From the NCBI GenBank assembly GCA_049841135.1, contig JASGHK010000004.1, positions 248,001-312,000 on the forward strand: a stretch of 64,000 bases of DNA, read 5' to 3'. Shown piece by piece: positions 29,408-38,501 of the stretch. This DNA is from JACRCT01 sp049841135 (GTDB lineage Bacteria > Myxococcota > Myxococcia > Myxococcales > UBA5297). How positions within the stretch are numbered: the first letter of the stretch is position 1; each line of letters begins with the position of its first letter. The position numbers and the translations under genes were made by a program. Under the pieces are notes generated by a model. The model did no database searches. It was given only the letters and a program-made list of their open reading frames with translations, and was not told the origin of the DNA.

Positions 29408-29674
29408 ATGGCCAAGTTCTACGTGCGCAGCGAAGGTCGCGAGCTCACCGTCAACTCGATGGCCGAGCTGCGCACGCTCTACCTGCGCCAGTTCGTCTCG
29501 GACGAGGACGAGATTCGGCGCGAGGGCTCCGACCGCTGGCAGAAGGCGGGCCTGATGCCCTCCCTCAAGACCGCCAAGCCTCATCCGCTCATCCACGGCA
29601 ACGAGTTCGGCTGGCTCGTCATCGCCATCACCGTCTGCACGCTCATCCTGGTGCTGATCATGTCGAAGCGCTGA
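29408..29674 (+). CDS. Small GYF_2-like protein with C-terminal membrane anchor
   Basis: An 88-residue protein starting MAKFYVRSEGRELTVNSMAE. The N-terminal 55 residues resemble the GYF_2 type (short beta-strand, SMAELRTLYLRQFVSDEDEI, REGSDRWQKAG), which binds proline-rich peptides. Residues about 68-84 are a hydrophobic anchor, followed by MSKR. GAGGAGGCGGTG precedes the ATG. Family resemblance by eye only. Confidence 0.7.
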   Translation: MAKFYVRSEGRELTVNSMAELRTLYLRQFVSDEDEIRREGSDRWQKAGLMPSLKTAKPHPLIHGNEFGWLVIAITVCTLILVLIMSKR

Positions 29675-29747
29675 CCAACGCCTCGGCGCTTGACCCGCCT
29701 GCCTGGGCTCGGCTTCACTCCTGCCTTCACTCGAGCAGGGAGCCGAC

Positions 29748-29984
29748 ATGCCGCGCGCACGGATCAAGGGAGTCGACCACGAGGTCCGCGTCACCCAGGA
29801 CATCAGCGAGAACTGGGCCGTCGAGGTGGCGCCCATCCCGACGACGCCGCGCAAGTTCGACCGCTACAAGCCCCACCCCGCCCTCTTCCTGGTGAAGCTG
29901 CGCGCCACTGGGCGCGAGGCCGCCGCCAAGGCCGCCCTCGAGATCCTCAAGCAGGAAGGGAAGATCGACGACTTCACGGTGTAG
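29748..29984 (+). CDS. Small hypothetical protein
   Basis: A 78-residue basic soluble protein (MPRARIKGVDHEVRVTQDIS, with FDRYKPHPALFLVKLRATG and a C-terminal helix). GGAG lies nine bases upstream. No family recognised. Its last 11 bases overlap the end of the convergent gene at 29974. Confidence 0.6.
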   Translation: MPRARIKGVDHEVRVTQDISENWAVEVAPIPTTPRKFDRYKPHPALFLVKLRATGREAAAKAALEILKQEGKIDDFTV

Positions 29985-31254
29985 CTGCGTCGTCCGGGCT
30001 TCCGGCATCGACCGGCTCCCGGATGCCGAACGCCGCGCTCACCGGCCCGGACTCGACGCCGCCGTCCTTGCGCTGGACCACCGCGCCGGGGACCCGCACC
30101 GCCGTCGCTCCATTCTCGGAACGGTCGACGAAGCGCCGCTCCCAGCTCTTCTCGCCCGCGCGCGCGAACAGGCGCATGTCGCCCCCACGCAGCACCTCGA
30201 CCCTTCCCAGCGTCCTGTCCACCGACCACGTCGCGCCACCGTCCATCGTCGAGACCAGCCGATCCCCACAAGCGAACGCCGCGACCTCGGTCCCCAGCAG
30301 CACGCCCTGCACGTCCGCGGCGGTCGCCGCCGTGCCACACACCGGCCCCGCCGTCCCGATCGCCACCGGCGGCTCGCCTTCGGCGCCACGGTAGAGGCGC
30401 GGCCGGACCTCGCCCTCCGCCGACCCGCCCAGCACCACCTGCAGGCCGGCGAGCGTCGCCGCGCCACCCGACAGGTGCAGCCCCACGGTGCGCGCCAGCG
30501 CCTGCACGTTCGAGGTCTTCAAGGCCCGCGAGCCCGCTGGCCGCAGCGTCACCTGCCCCCAGGTCCACGCCAGCGCGCCACCGACGGTCTGCGACTGCCA
30601 GCGCTGGCTCGAGGCGAACAGGATGGCCCCGCCGGGGCTCACCGCGACCGCCTCCAGGCGTTTGGCGACCTCGACGTCTTGCGAGTTGGGCGGCGCCGGC
30701 AGCTCGACCGCAACCGGGCGGAAGCTCTTGCCCGAGTCCGCGCTCAGGGCCAGGCCGCTGTCGGCGCACAGCCCGGCGAGGATCCCGTTCTCGCCCGAGA
30801 GCTTCGTCACCGTGCACGGCATCGGGACGACCTGCGCCTCCTCGCCCGGCGCGAGAACGATGGCAAACGGGGCGCCCGCGTTCTCCCCGACCGCGAAGAG
30901 CCGGCCGCTCGCCGCGAAGACCCTTGGGATGGCCGCCGGAACCTCGACGGGCCGCGCGGGCCCCTCACCCGAGTCGAAGGTCGCCTGCTGGCCGTCGGTC
31001 GAGAGGCTCGCGCCGGCGTAGAAGGCGACGTCGACGGCTTGGGCCAGTCCGGCTGGAGCGAGGCGCCACGGTGACGCCTCCGCCTCGGCTGGACGGCCAG
31101 CCTCTGGCGAGGTCTTGGCTTCGACCCGCGGGGGCTGTGCGGCGGCGGGGGCGGCGGCCGGAGACCGGGTGAGCACCAGGCCGAGCGTGACGGTGCTCGC
31201 CAGGAGCGCGACGACGCCCGCAAAGCCGAAGGCGACGAGCGTGCGATCGCGCAT
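29974..31254 (-). CDS. Membrane-anchored BNR/sialidase-like beta-propeller protein
   Basis: A 426-residue protein with one N-terminal membrane helix (about residues 8-29), an Ala/Pro/Glu-rich linker, then a repetitive beta-rich body with BNR-type turns (LALSADSGKSFRP, STMDGGATWSV, LFASSQRWQ). No catalytic residues of sialidases can be seen. It may be a periplasmic sensor or scaffold; function unknown. It is divergent from nothing and sits 22 bases upstream of the START-domain gene's end. Confidence 0.6.
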   Translation of the reverse strand: MRDRTLVAFGFAGVVALLASTVTLGLVLTRSPAAAPAAAQPPRVEAKTSPEAGRPAEAEASPWRLAPAGLAQAVDVAFYAGASLSTDGQQATFDSGEGPARPVEVPAAIPRVFAASGRLFAVGENAGAPFAIVLAPGEEAQVVPMPCTVTKLSGENGILAGLCADSGLALSADSGKSFRPVAVELPAPPNSQDVEVAKRLEAVAVSPGGAILFASSQRWQSQTVGGALAWTWGQVTLRPAGSRALKTSNVQALARTVGLHLSGGAATLAGLQVVLGGSAEGEVRPRLYRGAEGEPPVAIGTAGPVCGTAATAADVQGVLLGTEVAAFACGDRLVSTMDGGATWSVDRTLGRVEVLRGGDMRLFARAGEKSWERRFVDRSENGATAVRVPGAVVQRKDGGVESGPVSAAFGIREPVDAGSPDDAATP

Positions 31255-31276
31255 CAGGAGGTCCGGTCCCGGGCGG

Positions 31277-32068
31277 CTACTTGCCGTTGGCGTACTTGGG
31301 GTCCTTCGCCAGCTTGCGCAGCTGTACGAAGATGTCCGGGATGGCCGAGGAGTTCGCCTTGTTGGCGATCCAGGTCGGCAGCGAGCCGCCCGGGTCGGTG
31401 AACAGGTAGTAGGTGGCCTTGGTCTTCTTGCCGCCGTCGACCGGCTCGAGCATCCAGCTGCCCTGGTTCACCTTGACGCGCACCACGCCGCTCTTGGGCG
31501 CGGGGCCCTTGGCCGAGATGTCCCAGTAGGTCTTCATGTAGCCCTTGCCGTCCTGCCAGTCGGACTGGTCCTCGATCTTGATGGTGTAGTCGCGGCGGCT
31601 GGCGAGCGGGGCGTTGATGAGCGAGTAGAAGTGCCAGGCCTTCTTGCCGCCCACCTCCTCGGTCTCGATGACCTTGCTCTCCTCGGTGTAGGGCATCGTC
31701 TCCTTGTAGGCCTCGAGGTCGGTGAGGACGCGGAAGACGGCGGGCGGCGGAGAGTCGATCTCGCCGACGGTCTTGAGCTCCTTGATGTCGCTGCCGGCCT
31801 TGGGCCGCGAGTGCACGACCACACCCTTGGACTCGGCCTTCACTTCCCACTTGGCCTCTTCGACGGCGGGCTTGGCGGGAGCGGCCTTGGCGTCGGCGGC
31901 GGGCTTCGCCGGCTCGGCGGGCTTGGCGGGGTCCGCGGCAGGCTTGGCGTCCGCGGCAGGCTTCGCGTCGGCGGCCTTGGCTTCGGTCGGGGCCGGGGCG
32001 GCAGCTTGGGGCTCCTCGGCGACGACGGAGACGGTCAGGAGCGCGGCGGCGGCAAGCGTTGCGAGCAT
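31277..32068 (-). CDS. Exported START/SRPBCC-domain protein with AKP-rich linker
   Basis: A 263-residue protein. The N-terminal signal peptide (MLATLAAAALLTVSVVAEEP) is followed by an Ala/Lys/Pro-rich linker of about 55 residues in loose AADAKPAADPAKP repeats, then a START-like domain (VGEIDSPPPAVFRVLTDLEA, TMPYTEESKVI, YSLINAPLASRRDY) about 180 residues long. START domains bind hydrophobic ligands. The ATG at 32068 is preferred to a TTG at 32083. It may act in the periplasm on lipid or a hydrophobic metabolite. Confidence 0.72.
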   Translation of the reverse strand: MLATLAAAALLTVSVVAEEPQAAAPAPTEAKAADAKPAADAKPAADPAKPAEPAKPAADAKAAPAKPAVEEAKWEVKAESKGVVVHSRPKAGSDIKELKTVGEIDSPPPAVFRVLTDLEAYKETMPYTEESKVIETEEVGGKKAWHFYSLINAPLASRRDYTIKIEDQSDWQDGKGYMKTYWDISAKGPAPKSGVVRVKVNQGSWMLEPVDGGKKTKATYYLFTDPGGSLPTWIANKANSSAIPDIFVQLRKLAKDPKYANGK

Positions 32069-32212
32069 GCAGACCTCGTTCAAGGTGAGAAATTCGTGCG
32101 GCAGTGTAGCAGACGGACTGGGGCCGAAAGGTGTTCAACTTGGCCCCGTTCCTGGCGATTGTCCGGCCGCGCCGTGGCTCGCCCTCTCTCCGGGCGTGGT
32201 ACAGTCCCTGCC

Positions 32213-33710
32213 GTGCGTACCCTCCTCTCCGCCATGGTCATCGGGGGTTTGGTATTCGCTGCCCGGCCGTCGTCGGCCGCCGGGGCAGATCCCCTCGCGC
32301 CGCTCACTGAAGATGATCCGCTCGCGCCGCTCACCGCGGATCAGGACAAGCCCAAGCCGGCCAAGCCGAAGCCCAAGCCCAAGGCTCCGCCTCCGGATAA
32401 GCCGGCCCAGCCGCCTCCGCCGCCGAAGGTGGAGAAGGTCGAGAAGCCTGCCGACAAGCCCAAACCGGCCGACAAGCCTGTCATCGACAAGCCCGCGGAC
32501 AAGCCGGAGAAGGTGGAGGTCGTCAGGAAGGTCAACGTCGAGCGCATCAAGGTCTCGGGCGTGCCGCCGATGCCGCTCAAGCCCGGCCAGTCGGCGACGC
32601 TGACCCTCAAGGTCCTGGACCCGAACGGCAAGGCCATCGCGGCCGAGCTGGGGCTGGTCTGCAACGTCGGGACGATCACCAGCCCGGTCGAGCCTCTCCC
32701 CCGGCGTCTTCACCGCGACGTTCGCGCCCCCGGCCCACGGCAACGAGAACATCGCCACCATCCGCGCGGACGTGAAGAACGGCGTCAAGCCAGTCTTCTC
32801 CGAGACCAAGATCGGCATGGTCCTCCCCGCCCCGCCCGCTCCGGCCAAGCCCGCGGTCGTCGCCACCGAGCCGGCGGTCAAGAAGCCGCGCGCGGCGAAG
32901 GTCACCTTCGCCGACGTGCCCAAGGTCGAGGGCAGCGAGCCGGTCAAGGTCCACTTCCAGGTGGAGGACTCCCAGGGCAACGTCATCTCGCCCGACGGCA
33001 TCAGCCTGAAGGCTGAGAACGGCACCTTCGAGAACGTCCGCGAGGAGTCTGGGACCTACGTCGCGGACTTCGTCCCCGCCAGGGACGGCAAGACGGGCGA
33101 CTTCGGCATCTACGCCGAGTCCGGCAGCGGCGAGCGCCTCTCCGGCGCGAGCACCATCACCGTGGCGGCCGCTTCCAAGGGCGGCAACTTCGGGGTCGCC
33201 GCGGGCCTGCTCGTCGGCGCGCTCACCAACTACGGCAAGGTCGTCAGCCCCCAGTTCGAGCTGAACGTCGAAGCCAAGCTCTTCCACATCATCCGCCTGG
33301 GCGTGCTGGCCGGCTACGCTCCCGCCTTCGCCTCGGGAGTGAGCGACACCACCCAGGCGAAGACCGCCGACTTCAACTTCACCCTCATCCCGATCATGTT
33401 CCGCGCCGCCTACCAGCAGGGCGTCGGCCCCATCGACATCTACGCCGGCGGCATGATCGGTGTGGCCGTCGTCAGCGGCACGGCGTCGATGAACGGCGCC
33501 ACCGCCAACATCAGCGACATCCCGCTGGACATGGCGGCCTTCGTCGGCGGCGGAGTGGCGCTGGGGCCGGGCATGCTCGTCCTGGAGATCCGGGCCAGCT
33601 ACATGAAGATCGACAAGGCCGACGATCCGGATCCCAAGATTGCGAAGGTCCACGTCCGCGGCAACCTGGGTGGCTTCAGCGGAGCCCTGGGCTACAAGTT
33701 CGAGTTCTAA
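32213..33710 (+). CDS. Exported Pro/Lys-rich protein with Ig-like domains and outer-membrane barrel (frameshifted)
   Basis: Begins at GTG 32213 (VRTLLSAMVIGGLVFAARPS), a signal peptide, then a Pro/Lys-rich region (KPKPAKPKPKPKAPPPDKP) like the periplasm-spanning parts of TonB-type proteins, then one or two Ig-like beta-sandwiches (SATLTLKVLDPNGKAIAAEL; KVHFQVEDSQGNVISPDGIS), and a C-terminal region resembling a small outer-membrane barrel ending in GALGYKFEF, an aromatic terminus typical of BamA substrates. A break near 32692-32702 (CCTCTCCCCC) is repaired by dropping one base, joining PVEP to SPGVFTATF. Function unknown. Confidence 0.65.
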
Positions 33711-33748
33711 GCCCCTCGAACGCTTCGGGGGCGGCGGTACTCGAAGAA

Positions 33749-33780
33749 CTCGGGGTGTCGTTCGACAAGCTCGGGGTGTC
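33749..33780. repeat. Short direct repeat CTCGGGGTGTC
   Basis: CTCGGGGTGTC at 33749-33759 and 33770-33780, 21 bases apart, in the short gap before the transglycosylase end. Meaning unknown. Confidence 0.4.
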
Positions 33781-34429
33781 AGCGGTTCCGAGGCGGGCCC
33801 GGTGGCGGCACCGGCGCCCGCTTCGCGTATTCGGTCATCACCTTCTCGACGTAGTACTCGGTCTCGCCGTTCTGCGGCACGCGACCGCGGACCGCCCCCG
33901 GTCCGGCGTTGTAGGCCGCGACCGCCAGCCGCAGGTCGCCGAAGCGCTGGAGGTGCGAAGCGAGGTAGCGCGCGCCGGCGTCGATGGCGACCGTCGGCTC
34001 GTACGGGTCCTGGACGCCCAGGAACTTCGCCGTGGCGTCGGTCAGCTGCGCCGGGCCAATCGCCCCCGCGGCGCTGATGCGGTGACAGCTGCCCTTCGAC
34101 TCCACCTCCACGACGGCAGAGAAGAGCCCCGACGGGAGCCCGTGCTTGCGCTCCGCCGCGTCGATCAGCGCCTCGAGCCCGGAGTGGCCGCTCAGGATGC
34201 AGCGCGGGCGGTGGGCGAGGTTCTTGCCCACCGCGATGGCCTTCTCCTGCAGGAAGAACGGCGAGAGCGGAAAGATCGCCGTGCTTCCCAGCCCGGCCGC
34301 CGCCAGGTTGAGCACGCAGACCGGCGTCACCGCGGCGATGAGCGCCTTCTGCCACAGCGGTAGGCGCCAGAACCAGCGCCCGAAGGCGCGGCGTGCGCTG
34401 GCGCCCGCCCCTCGGCGACGTGCGGTCAG
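33779..34429 (-). CDS. Lytic transglycosylase (SLT domain), membrane-anchored
   Basis: Cleaves peptidoglycan glycan strands. The SLT core is clear: LFSAVVEVESKGSCHRIS with the catalytic Glu, AAGAIGPAQLTDATAKFLG, and VAAYNAGPGAV. A basic N-terminus and a membrane segment (KALIAAVTPVCVLNLAAAGL) precede it. No ATG, GTG or TTG start fits before the membrane segment; the first GTG in frame (34330) cuts into it. A CTG at 34429 is in frame and overlaps the folD stop as CTGA, mimicking the ATGA/GTGA couplings seen elsewhere here, so I use it. The alternative is an indel near the start. Confidence 0.7.
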   Translation of the reverse strand: MTARRRGAGASARRAFGRWFWRLPLWQKALIAAVTPVCVLNLAAAGLGSTAIFPLSPFFLQEKAIAVGKNLAHRPRCILSGHSGLEALIDAAERKHGLPSGLFSAVVEVESKGSCHRISAAGAIGPAQLTDATAKFLGVQDPYEPTVAIDAGARYLASHLQRFGDLRLAVAAYNAGPGAVRGRVPQNGETEYYVEKVMTEYAKRAPVPPPGPPRNR

Positions 34430-35280
34430 GCGCTGGCCCTGCGCGCGGCTTCGAGGGTGCTCGAGAGGAGCATGGCCACGGTCATCGGCCCCACGCCGCC
34501 GGGCACGGGTGTGATGGCCGAGGCCCGCTCGGCGGCGGCCGCGTAGTCCACGTCCCCGATGAGCTTGCCGGCCTCGTTGCGGTTGATGCCGACGTCGATG
34601 ACCACCGCGCCGGGCTTGATCCAGTCGCCCTTGACCATCGCCGCCTTGCCGATGGCGGCGATCACGATGTCCGCGCGGGCGACCTCGCCGGGCAGGTCCG
34701 CGGTCTTGGAGTGGCACCAGGTGACCGTGGCGTCGGCCGCGAGCAGAAGCAGGCCCATGGGCCGCCCGACGATGAGCGAGCGGCCGAGGACGACCGCGCG
34801 CTTGCCCTTGGGGTCGACCCCGTACTCCTGGAGCAGGCGCATGACGCCCGCCGGAGTGCACGGCTTGGGCCCGGGGCGTCCCAGCGCGAGGTTGCCGACG
34901 TTGATGGGGTGGAACCCGTCGACGTCCTTGTGCGGCGCGACGGCGGCGATGACCGCGTCGGAGTCGATCTGCTTGGGGATGGGCAGCTGGACGAGGATGC
35001 CGTGGACGCTGGGGTCGGCGTTGAGCTTGTGGACGACGGCCAGCACCTCCTCCTGCGTGGCGCTGGCCGGCAAGTGGTGCTCGGTGGAGGCCATGCCGGT
35101 CTCGGCGCAGCCCTTGCGCTTGCTGGTGACGTAGCTGACCGAGGCAGGGTCGTCGCCGACGCGGACCACCGCCAGGCCGGGGACCAGCCCGCGCTCCTGC
35201 TTGAGCTTCGCGACGCCCTGCGCCACCTCGGCGCGGACCTTCGCCGCCACTGCCTTGCCGTCGATGATTCGTGCTGCCAT
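34426..35280 (-). CDS. folD: Methylenetetrahydrofolate dehydrogenase / cyclohydrolase
   Basis: Bifunctional one-carbon enzyme of the cytosol, 284 residues (E. coli FolD 288). Active site residues Y50 and K54 in VSYVTSKRKGC; the NADP-binding VLGRSLIVGRPMGLLL; and PVPGGVGPMTVAML near the end. It is upstream of the lytic transglycosylase, overlapping it by four bases. Confidence 0.97.
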   Translation of the reverse strand: MAARIIDGKAVAAKVRAEVAQGVAKLKQERGLVPGLAVVRVGDDPASVSYVTSKRKGCAETGMASTEHHLPASATQEEVLAVVHKLNADPSVHGILVQLPIPKQIDSDAVIAAVAPHKDVDGFHPINVGNLALGRPGPKPCTPAGVMRLLQEYGVDPKGKRAVVLGRSLIVGRPMGLLLLAADATVTWCHSKTADLPGEVARADIVIAAIGKAAMVKGDWIKPGAVVIDVGINRNEAGKLIGDVDYAAAAERASAITPVPGGVGPMTVAMLLSSTLEAARRASA

Positions 35281-35318
35281 GCGTCCTCCTCGGCAGAAAG
35301 TCTGCGGAGGATACCCGC

Positions 35319-35353
35319 AAAAGCGCAGGGCCGGAGGATCGCTCCTCCGGCCC
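35319..35353 (-). terminator. Intrinsic terminator between the 35377 gene and folD
   Basis: Perfect 11-pair stem (35353-35343 with 35338-35328, GGGCCGGAGGA) around a TCGC-type loop, then TTTT (35322-35319) on the minus strand. It would end the transcript of the gene at 35377-35856 and insulate folD. Confidence 0.65.
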
Positions 35354-35376
35354 CGCGGTCCACTTCGTCCGGAGGG

Positions 35377-35856
35377 CTACTCGGCCTCGAACGAGGCCTT
35401 GCCCAGCTCCTTGGTGCCCTGCAGGACCTTGATCTCCCACTTGCCCGGCTTGTTGATGGTGCTCGAGTAGTAGGTGCGGATAGCAGTGCCCGCTATCTTG
35501 AGCGACAGGTCCTGGGTCGTGCGCACGACGCCATCGACGCTCCACTGGACCGCGAGGTCCTCGTACTTGCCGTCCTTCGGGACCAGGAAGTTCATCCACG
35601 CGAAGACCGGCGTACCCTTCTTCACCTTGCCGGAGACGGGCTCGGTGCAGTCATTCGCCGTTGGGCTGCCCTTCTTGGTGTCGACGGTGATGCAGGGCTT
35701 GAACTCCGCCAGCACCGGGCCGGCGTCCTTGCCGTTGTTGTAGTAGTCGACGACCTTCTTGATCTCCTCGGGGCTCGGGGCGGGCGGGTCGGCGCGCACG
35801 ACGGCGGGAACGACGAAGACGGCGGCGACCAGCGCGCTCAGCAGCACTCGGTTCAC
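35377..35856 (-). CDS. Exported DUF2914-like protein
   Basis: A 159-residue protein with signal peptide (MNRVLLSALVAAVFVVPAVV, site near RA-DPP). The C-terminal half (KGTPVFAWMNFLVPKDG, WEIKVLQGTKELGKASFEAE) resembles the DUF2914 beta-sandwich, with conserved Trp positions. The start is a GTG at 35856 with AGGAGG upstream. Two Cys in the middle (KPCITVD, NDCTEP) may form a disulfide. Function unknown. Confidence 0.65.
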   Translation of the reverse strand: MNRVLLSALVAAVFVVPAVVRADPPAPSPEEIKKVVDYYNNGKDAGPVLAEFKPCITVDTKKGSPTANDCTEPVSGKVKKGTPVFAWMNFLVPKDGKYEDLAVQWSVDGVVRTTQDLSLKIAGTAIRTYYSSTINKPGKWEIKVLQGTKELGKASFEAE

Positions 35857-36029
35857 GGTGACGGCCTCCTTCTGGACGGGTTATTCGCGGCCGGCTGCGA
35901 ACTCGCTCGACACCCCCGCAGCCGTCGCGGCGGCCAGGATGCTAGGCGAGTGCTCGAGGGCGTGCAATGACCGCGGGTGCACTCTCGCCGTGCGCCCTGA
36001 CCGGCACGCCCCTGGTGGAAGAGGCTCTC

Positions 36030-36050
36030 GCCGGCTCCTGTTGAGCCGGC
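36030..36050 (+). promoter_or_regulatory. Hairpin over the ribosome-binding region of the DUF4091 gene
   Basis: Perfect 8-pair stem GCCGGCTC / GAGCCGGC (36030-36037 with 36043-36050), 5-base loop, ending one base before the ATG at 36052. No Shine-Dalgarno lies outside it, apart from a weak GAGG at 36021. If formed, it should reduce initiation and could act as a translation switch. Confidence 0.4.
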
Positions 36051-36051
36051 C

Positions 36052-37986
36052 ATGAACCTCCCTCCCCTCCTCAAGCCCTCCGTCACGAAGGGCCTGCTCG
36101 CGCGCGTGGGCTCCATCGTAGCGGCAGCCCTCGCGTTGCTGCCCTCCACCGGCGCGCTGGCGGCCCAGGTCTATGCCGAGTCGGCGTCGATCAAGGTCCA
36201 GCCCGGCACGCCGCCCAAGGCCGCCACCCCGATCACCCTGGCGGCCGCCAAGAACGAGTTCGAGGCCTTCCAGGTCGTCGTCCACGCCGACGGCGAGGCG
36301 GTCACCGGCGTCCGCGCGACCGCGAGCGACCTGCGGGGCCCCGGCGGCTCGATCATCCCTGCGAGCGCCATCCAACTGTACCGGGTGGCCTACCTCGACG
36401 TCTCCCAGCCCTCGGGCACCATTGGCAAGGCCGGCACCTGGCCCGACGGGCTCGTACCGGCAATCGACGAGATCGACGGCCAGCCGCGCAAGGCCTTCCC
36501 CTTCGACGTGCCGGCTGGCGAGTCCCGCGCCATCTGGGTCGACGTGCTCGTCCCGACCACCGCCACGCCCGGCGCCTACAGCGGCACGGTCCACGTCGAC
36601 GGCAGCGGCGTCTCGGCGGACGTCGTCGTCTCGCTGACCGTGTACGGCTTCCAGCTCCCCTCCACCCCGAGCCTGTCGACGGCGTTCCTGGCCTTCAGCG
36701 GCAACATCTGCTCGACGCACACCGGCGACTCCGAGTGCGGCTCCTCCGGCAAGGCGGCGGAGCTGATGAGCAAGTACGGGCGGCTGGCGCTCGACCACCG
36801 CATCACGCTGCCGAACATCTTCATCGTCCGCGGCCAGAAGGGCGACTGGTCGGCGTTCGACTCCGCCTTCGGGCCGCTGCTCGACGGGACCGCCGCCACG
36901 CGGCTGGCCGGCGCCAAGATGACCTCCGCCCAGTACACCTGGCAGCGCGACCAGGCCACCTTCGGCGACTTCGCGGCGCACTTCCGCGAGAAGGGCTGGT
37001 TCGACCGGCTCTTCGACTACACCGCCGACGAGCCCCCCTACGGCTCGAACTGGGCCGACATCCCCGGCCGCGCCGACCAGGCCAAGGCCGCCGACCCGTC
37101 GCTGCGCACGCTGGTCACCACCAACATCGACGACGCGACCGAGCACGGGCTCGCGGACCGGCTCGACACGCTGGTGCCCATCGTCAACGACCTGGACGGC
37201 CCCTCGGGCAAGCGCGTCGGTGACCAGCGGTCCAAGTACGACGCCTTCCTCGCTGCGGCGCCCTCCAAGCGGCTCTGGACCTACCAGAGCTGCATGAGCC
37301 ACGGCTGCTCGTTCGGCGGCGGCGAGGCGGGCCAGAGCTGGCCCAGCTACATGGTGGACGTCCCCGGCGTGCGCAACCGGCTGATGCAGTGGGCGGACTT
37401 CAGGGAGAAGGTCACCGGCGAGCTGTACTACGAGACCGTCGGCGCCTACTCGCAGGACGCCTGGAAGAACCAGCGCATGTTCGACGGCAACGGCGACGGG
37501 ACTCTCTTCTACCCGGGGACCCCGGCCGCCATCGGCGGGACGAGCGACGTGCCGCTGCCCTCCATCCGGCTCAAGCTCATCCGCGAGGGCATCGAGGACT
37601 TCGAGTACCTGGAGCTCGTCTCCAAGCTGGGCGACCCGGAACTGGCGCAGAAGGTGGCCTCGCAGGTGCTGCCCAACCTGTACTCGGCGGACCAGAGCGA
37701 TCCTTCGGCCATCGAGAACGCGAGGCGCCAGCTGGCGCGCCGCATCGAGGAGCTGGGCGGCGGCAAGCCCGGCGCCACCGAGCCGCAGGCCAGCGCCACC
37801 CGGCCTGCGACGAGTGGCTCTTCGACGACGGGTTCGAGCTCGACGGGAGCCTCCGCGCAGGCCGGGGCTCAGGGCGGCGGGTGCGGCGGCGGCTCGACCG
37901 CGCCCGGAGCGCCCCTGGCCGGGCTCGCACCCATCGTCGGAGTGGCCCTGGCCGTCGTCCGCTCGCGGTTCAGGCGAAGCGCTTGA
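36052..37986 (+). CDS. Secreted DUF4091 (GH123-like) protein with MYXO-CTERM tail
   Basis: A 644-residue protein. Signal peptide in residues about 20-38; an N-terminal beta domain (NEFEAFQVVVHADGEAV, VPAGESRAIWVDVLVP); then a TIM-barrel-like region typical of DUF4091 / GH123 proteins (DYTADEPPYGSNW, TGELYYETVGAYSQDAW, LKLIREGIEDFEYLELV). In GH123 enzymes an acidic pair catalyses substrate-assisted hydrolysis of N-acetylhexosamines; the DEPPYG segment is a candidate. A Ser/Thr/Gly-rich linker leads to GGGCGGGSTAPG, a hydrophobic helix and RSRFRRSA, i.e. a MYXO-CTERM-like sorting tag. So it is probably surface-anchored by myxosortase. The 3' end overlaps the convergent gene at 37970 by 17 bases. 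Confidence 0.82.
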   Translation: MNLPPLLKPSVTKGLLARVGSIVAAALALLPSTGALAAQVYAESASIKVQPGTPPKAATPITLAAAKNEFEAFQVVVHADGEAVTGVRATASDLRGPGGSIIPASAIQLYRVAYLDVSQPSGTIGKAGTWPDGLVPAIDEIDGQPRKAFPFDVPAGESRAIWVDVLVPTTATPGAYSGTVHVDGSGVSADVVVSLTVYGFQLPSTPSLSTAFLAFSGNICSTHTGDSECGSSGKAAELMSKYGRLALDHRITLPNIFIVRGQKGDWSAFDSAFGPLLDGTAATRLAGAKMTSAQYTWQRDQATFGDFAAHFREKGWFDRLFDYTADEPPYGSNWADIPGRADQAKAADPSLRTLVTTNIDDATEHGLADRLDTLVPIVNDLDGPSGKRVGDQRSKYDAFLAAAPSKRLWTYQSCMSHGCSFGGGEAGQSWPSYMVDVPGVRNRLMQWADFREKVTGELYYETVGAYSQDAWKNQRMFDGNGDGTLFYPGTPAAIGGTSDVPLPSIRLKLIREGIEDFEYLELVSKLGDPELAQKVASQVLPNLYSADQSDPSAIENARRQLARRIEELGGGKPGATEPQASATRPATSGSSTTGSSSTGASAQAGAQGGGCGGGSTAPGAPLAGLAPIVGVALAVVRSRFRRSA

Positions 37987-38389
37987 GGATGGAGTGGTAG
38001 AGCACCCGGGCCACTGGGATCGAATCGACGAAGCTGCCGAGTAGATCCCAGTAGTCCCGGTGCCGCACGATGAGGCCGTCCTGGAGCTCGAGGTGGGTCG
38101 TGCCCTCGTACTTCACCGGCGCGCACAGCTCCATCGTCCAGGTCAGGAAGATCTCGTCGCCGGCCTGGACGGCGCGCGAGACGTCGAACCGCAGGGTTTT
38201 GTAGCGCTGCGCCAACCGGCGGTTCATGGCCAGGACTTCGCCCTTGCCCACCACCCTCTGCAGCGGGTCCTGGAACACCACCGACTCGGCGTACATCGCC
38301 TCGAGCGCCGTTAGGGCCTTCTCGGACTGCGTGCCGAACTGCTCCAGGGCCTGCCGCACCTTCGAAGCCGTCACCGCCTCCGTCGCCAT
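37970..38389 (-). CDS. SnoaL/NTF2-like protein
   Basis: A 139-residue single-domain protein with the NTF2-like fold pattern (LTALEAMYAESVVFQDPLQR, FDVSRAVQAGDEIFLTWTM, GTTHLELQDGLIVRHRDYWD). These bind small molecules or act as isomerases; no specific activity is claimed. It overlaps the convergent DUF4091 gene by 17 bases. Confidence 0.78.
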   Translation of the reverse strand: MATEAVTASKVRQALEQFGTQSEKALTALEAMYAESVVFQDPLQRVVGKGEVLAMNRRLAQRYKTLRFDVSRAVQAGDEIFLTWTMELCAPVKYEGTTHLELQDGLIVRHRDYWDLLGSFVDSIPVARVLYHSILKRFA

Positions 38390-38501
38390 CTCGCGCGTCC
38401 TCCTGGTGAAAGGTGGGGCGCGTCTTTAGCGCAGGTCCGGCAAAGCGGGGCCTGTTGCTGGGGTGGCGCGCCGCACAGCGTGCGGCACAGCACAGTCGAT
38501 C

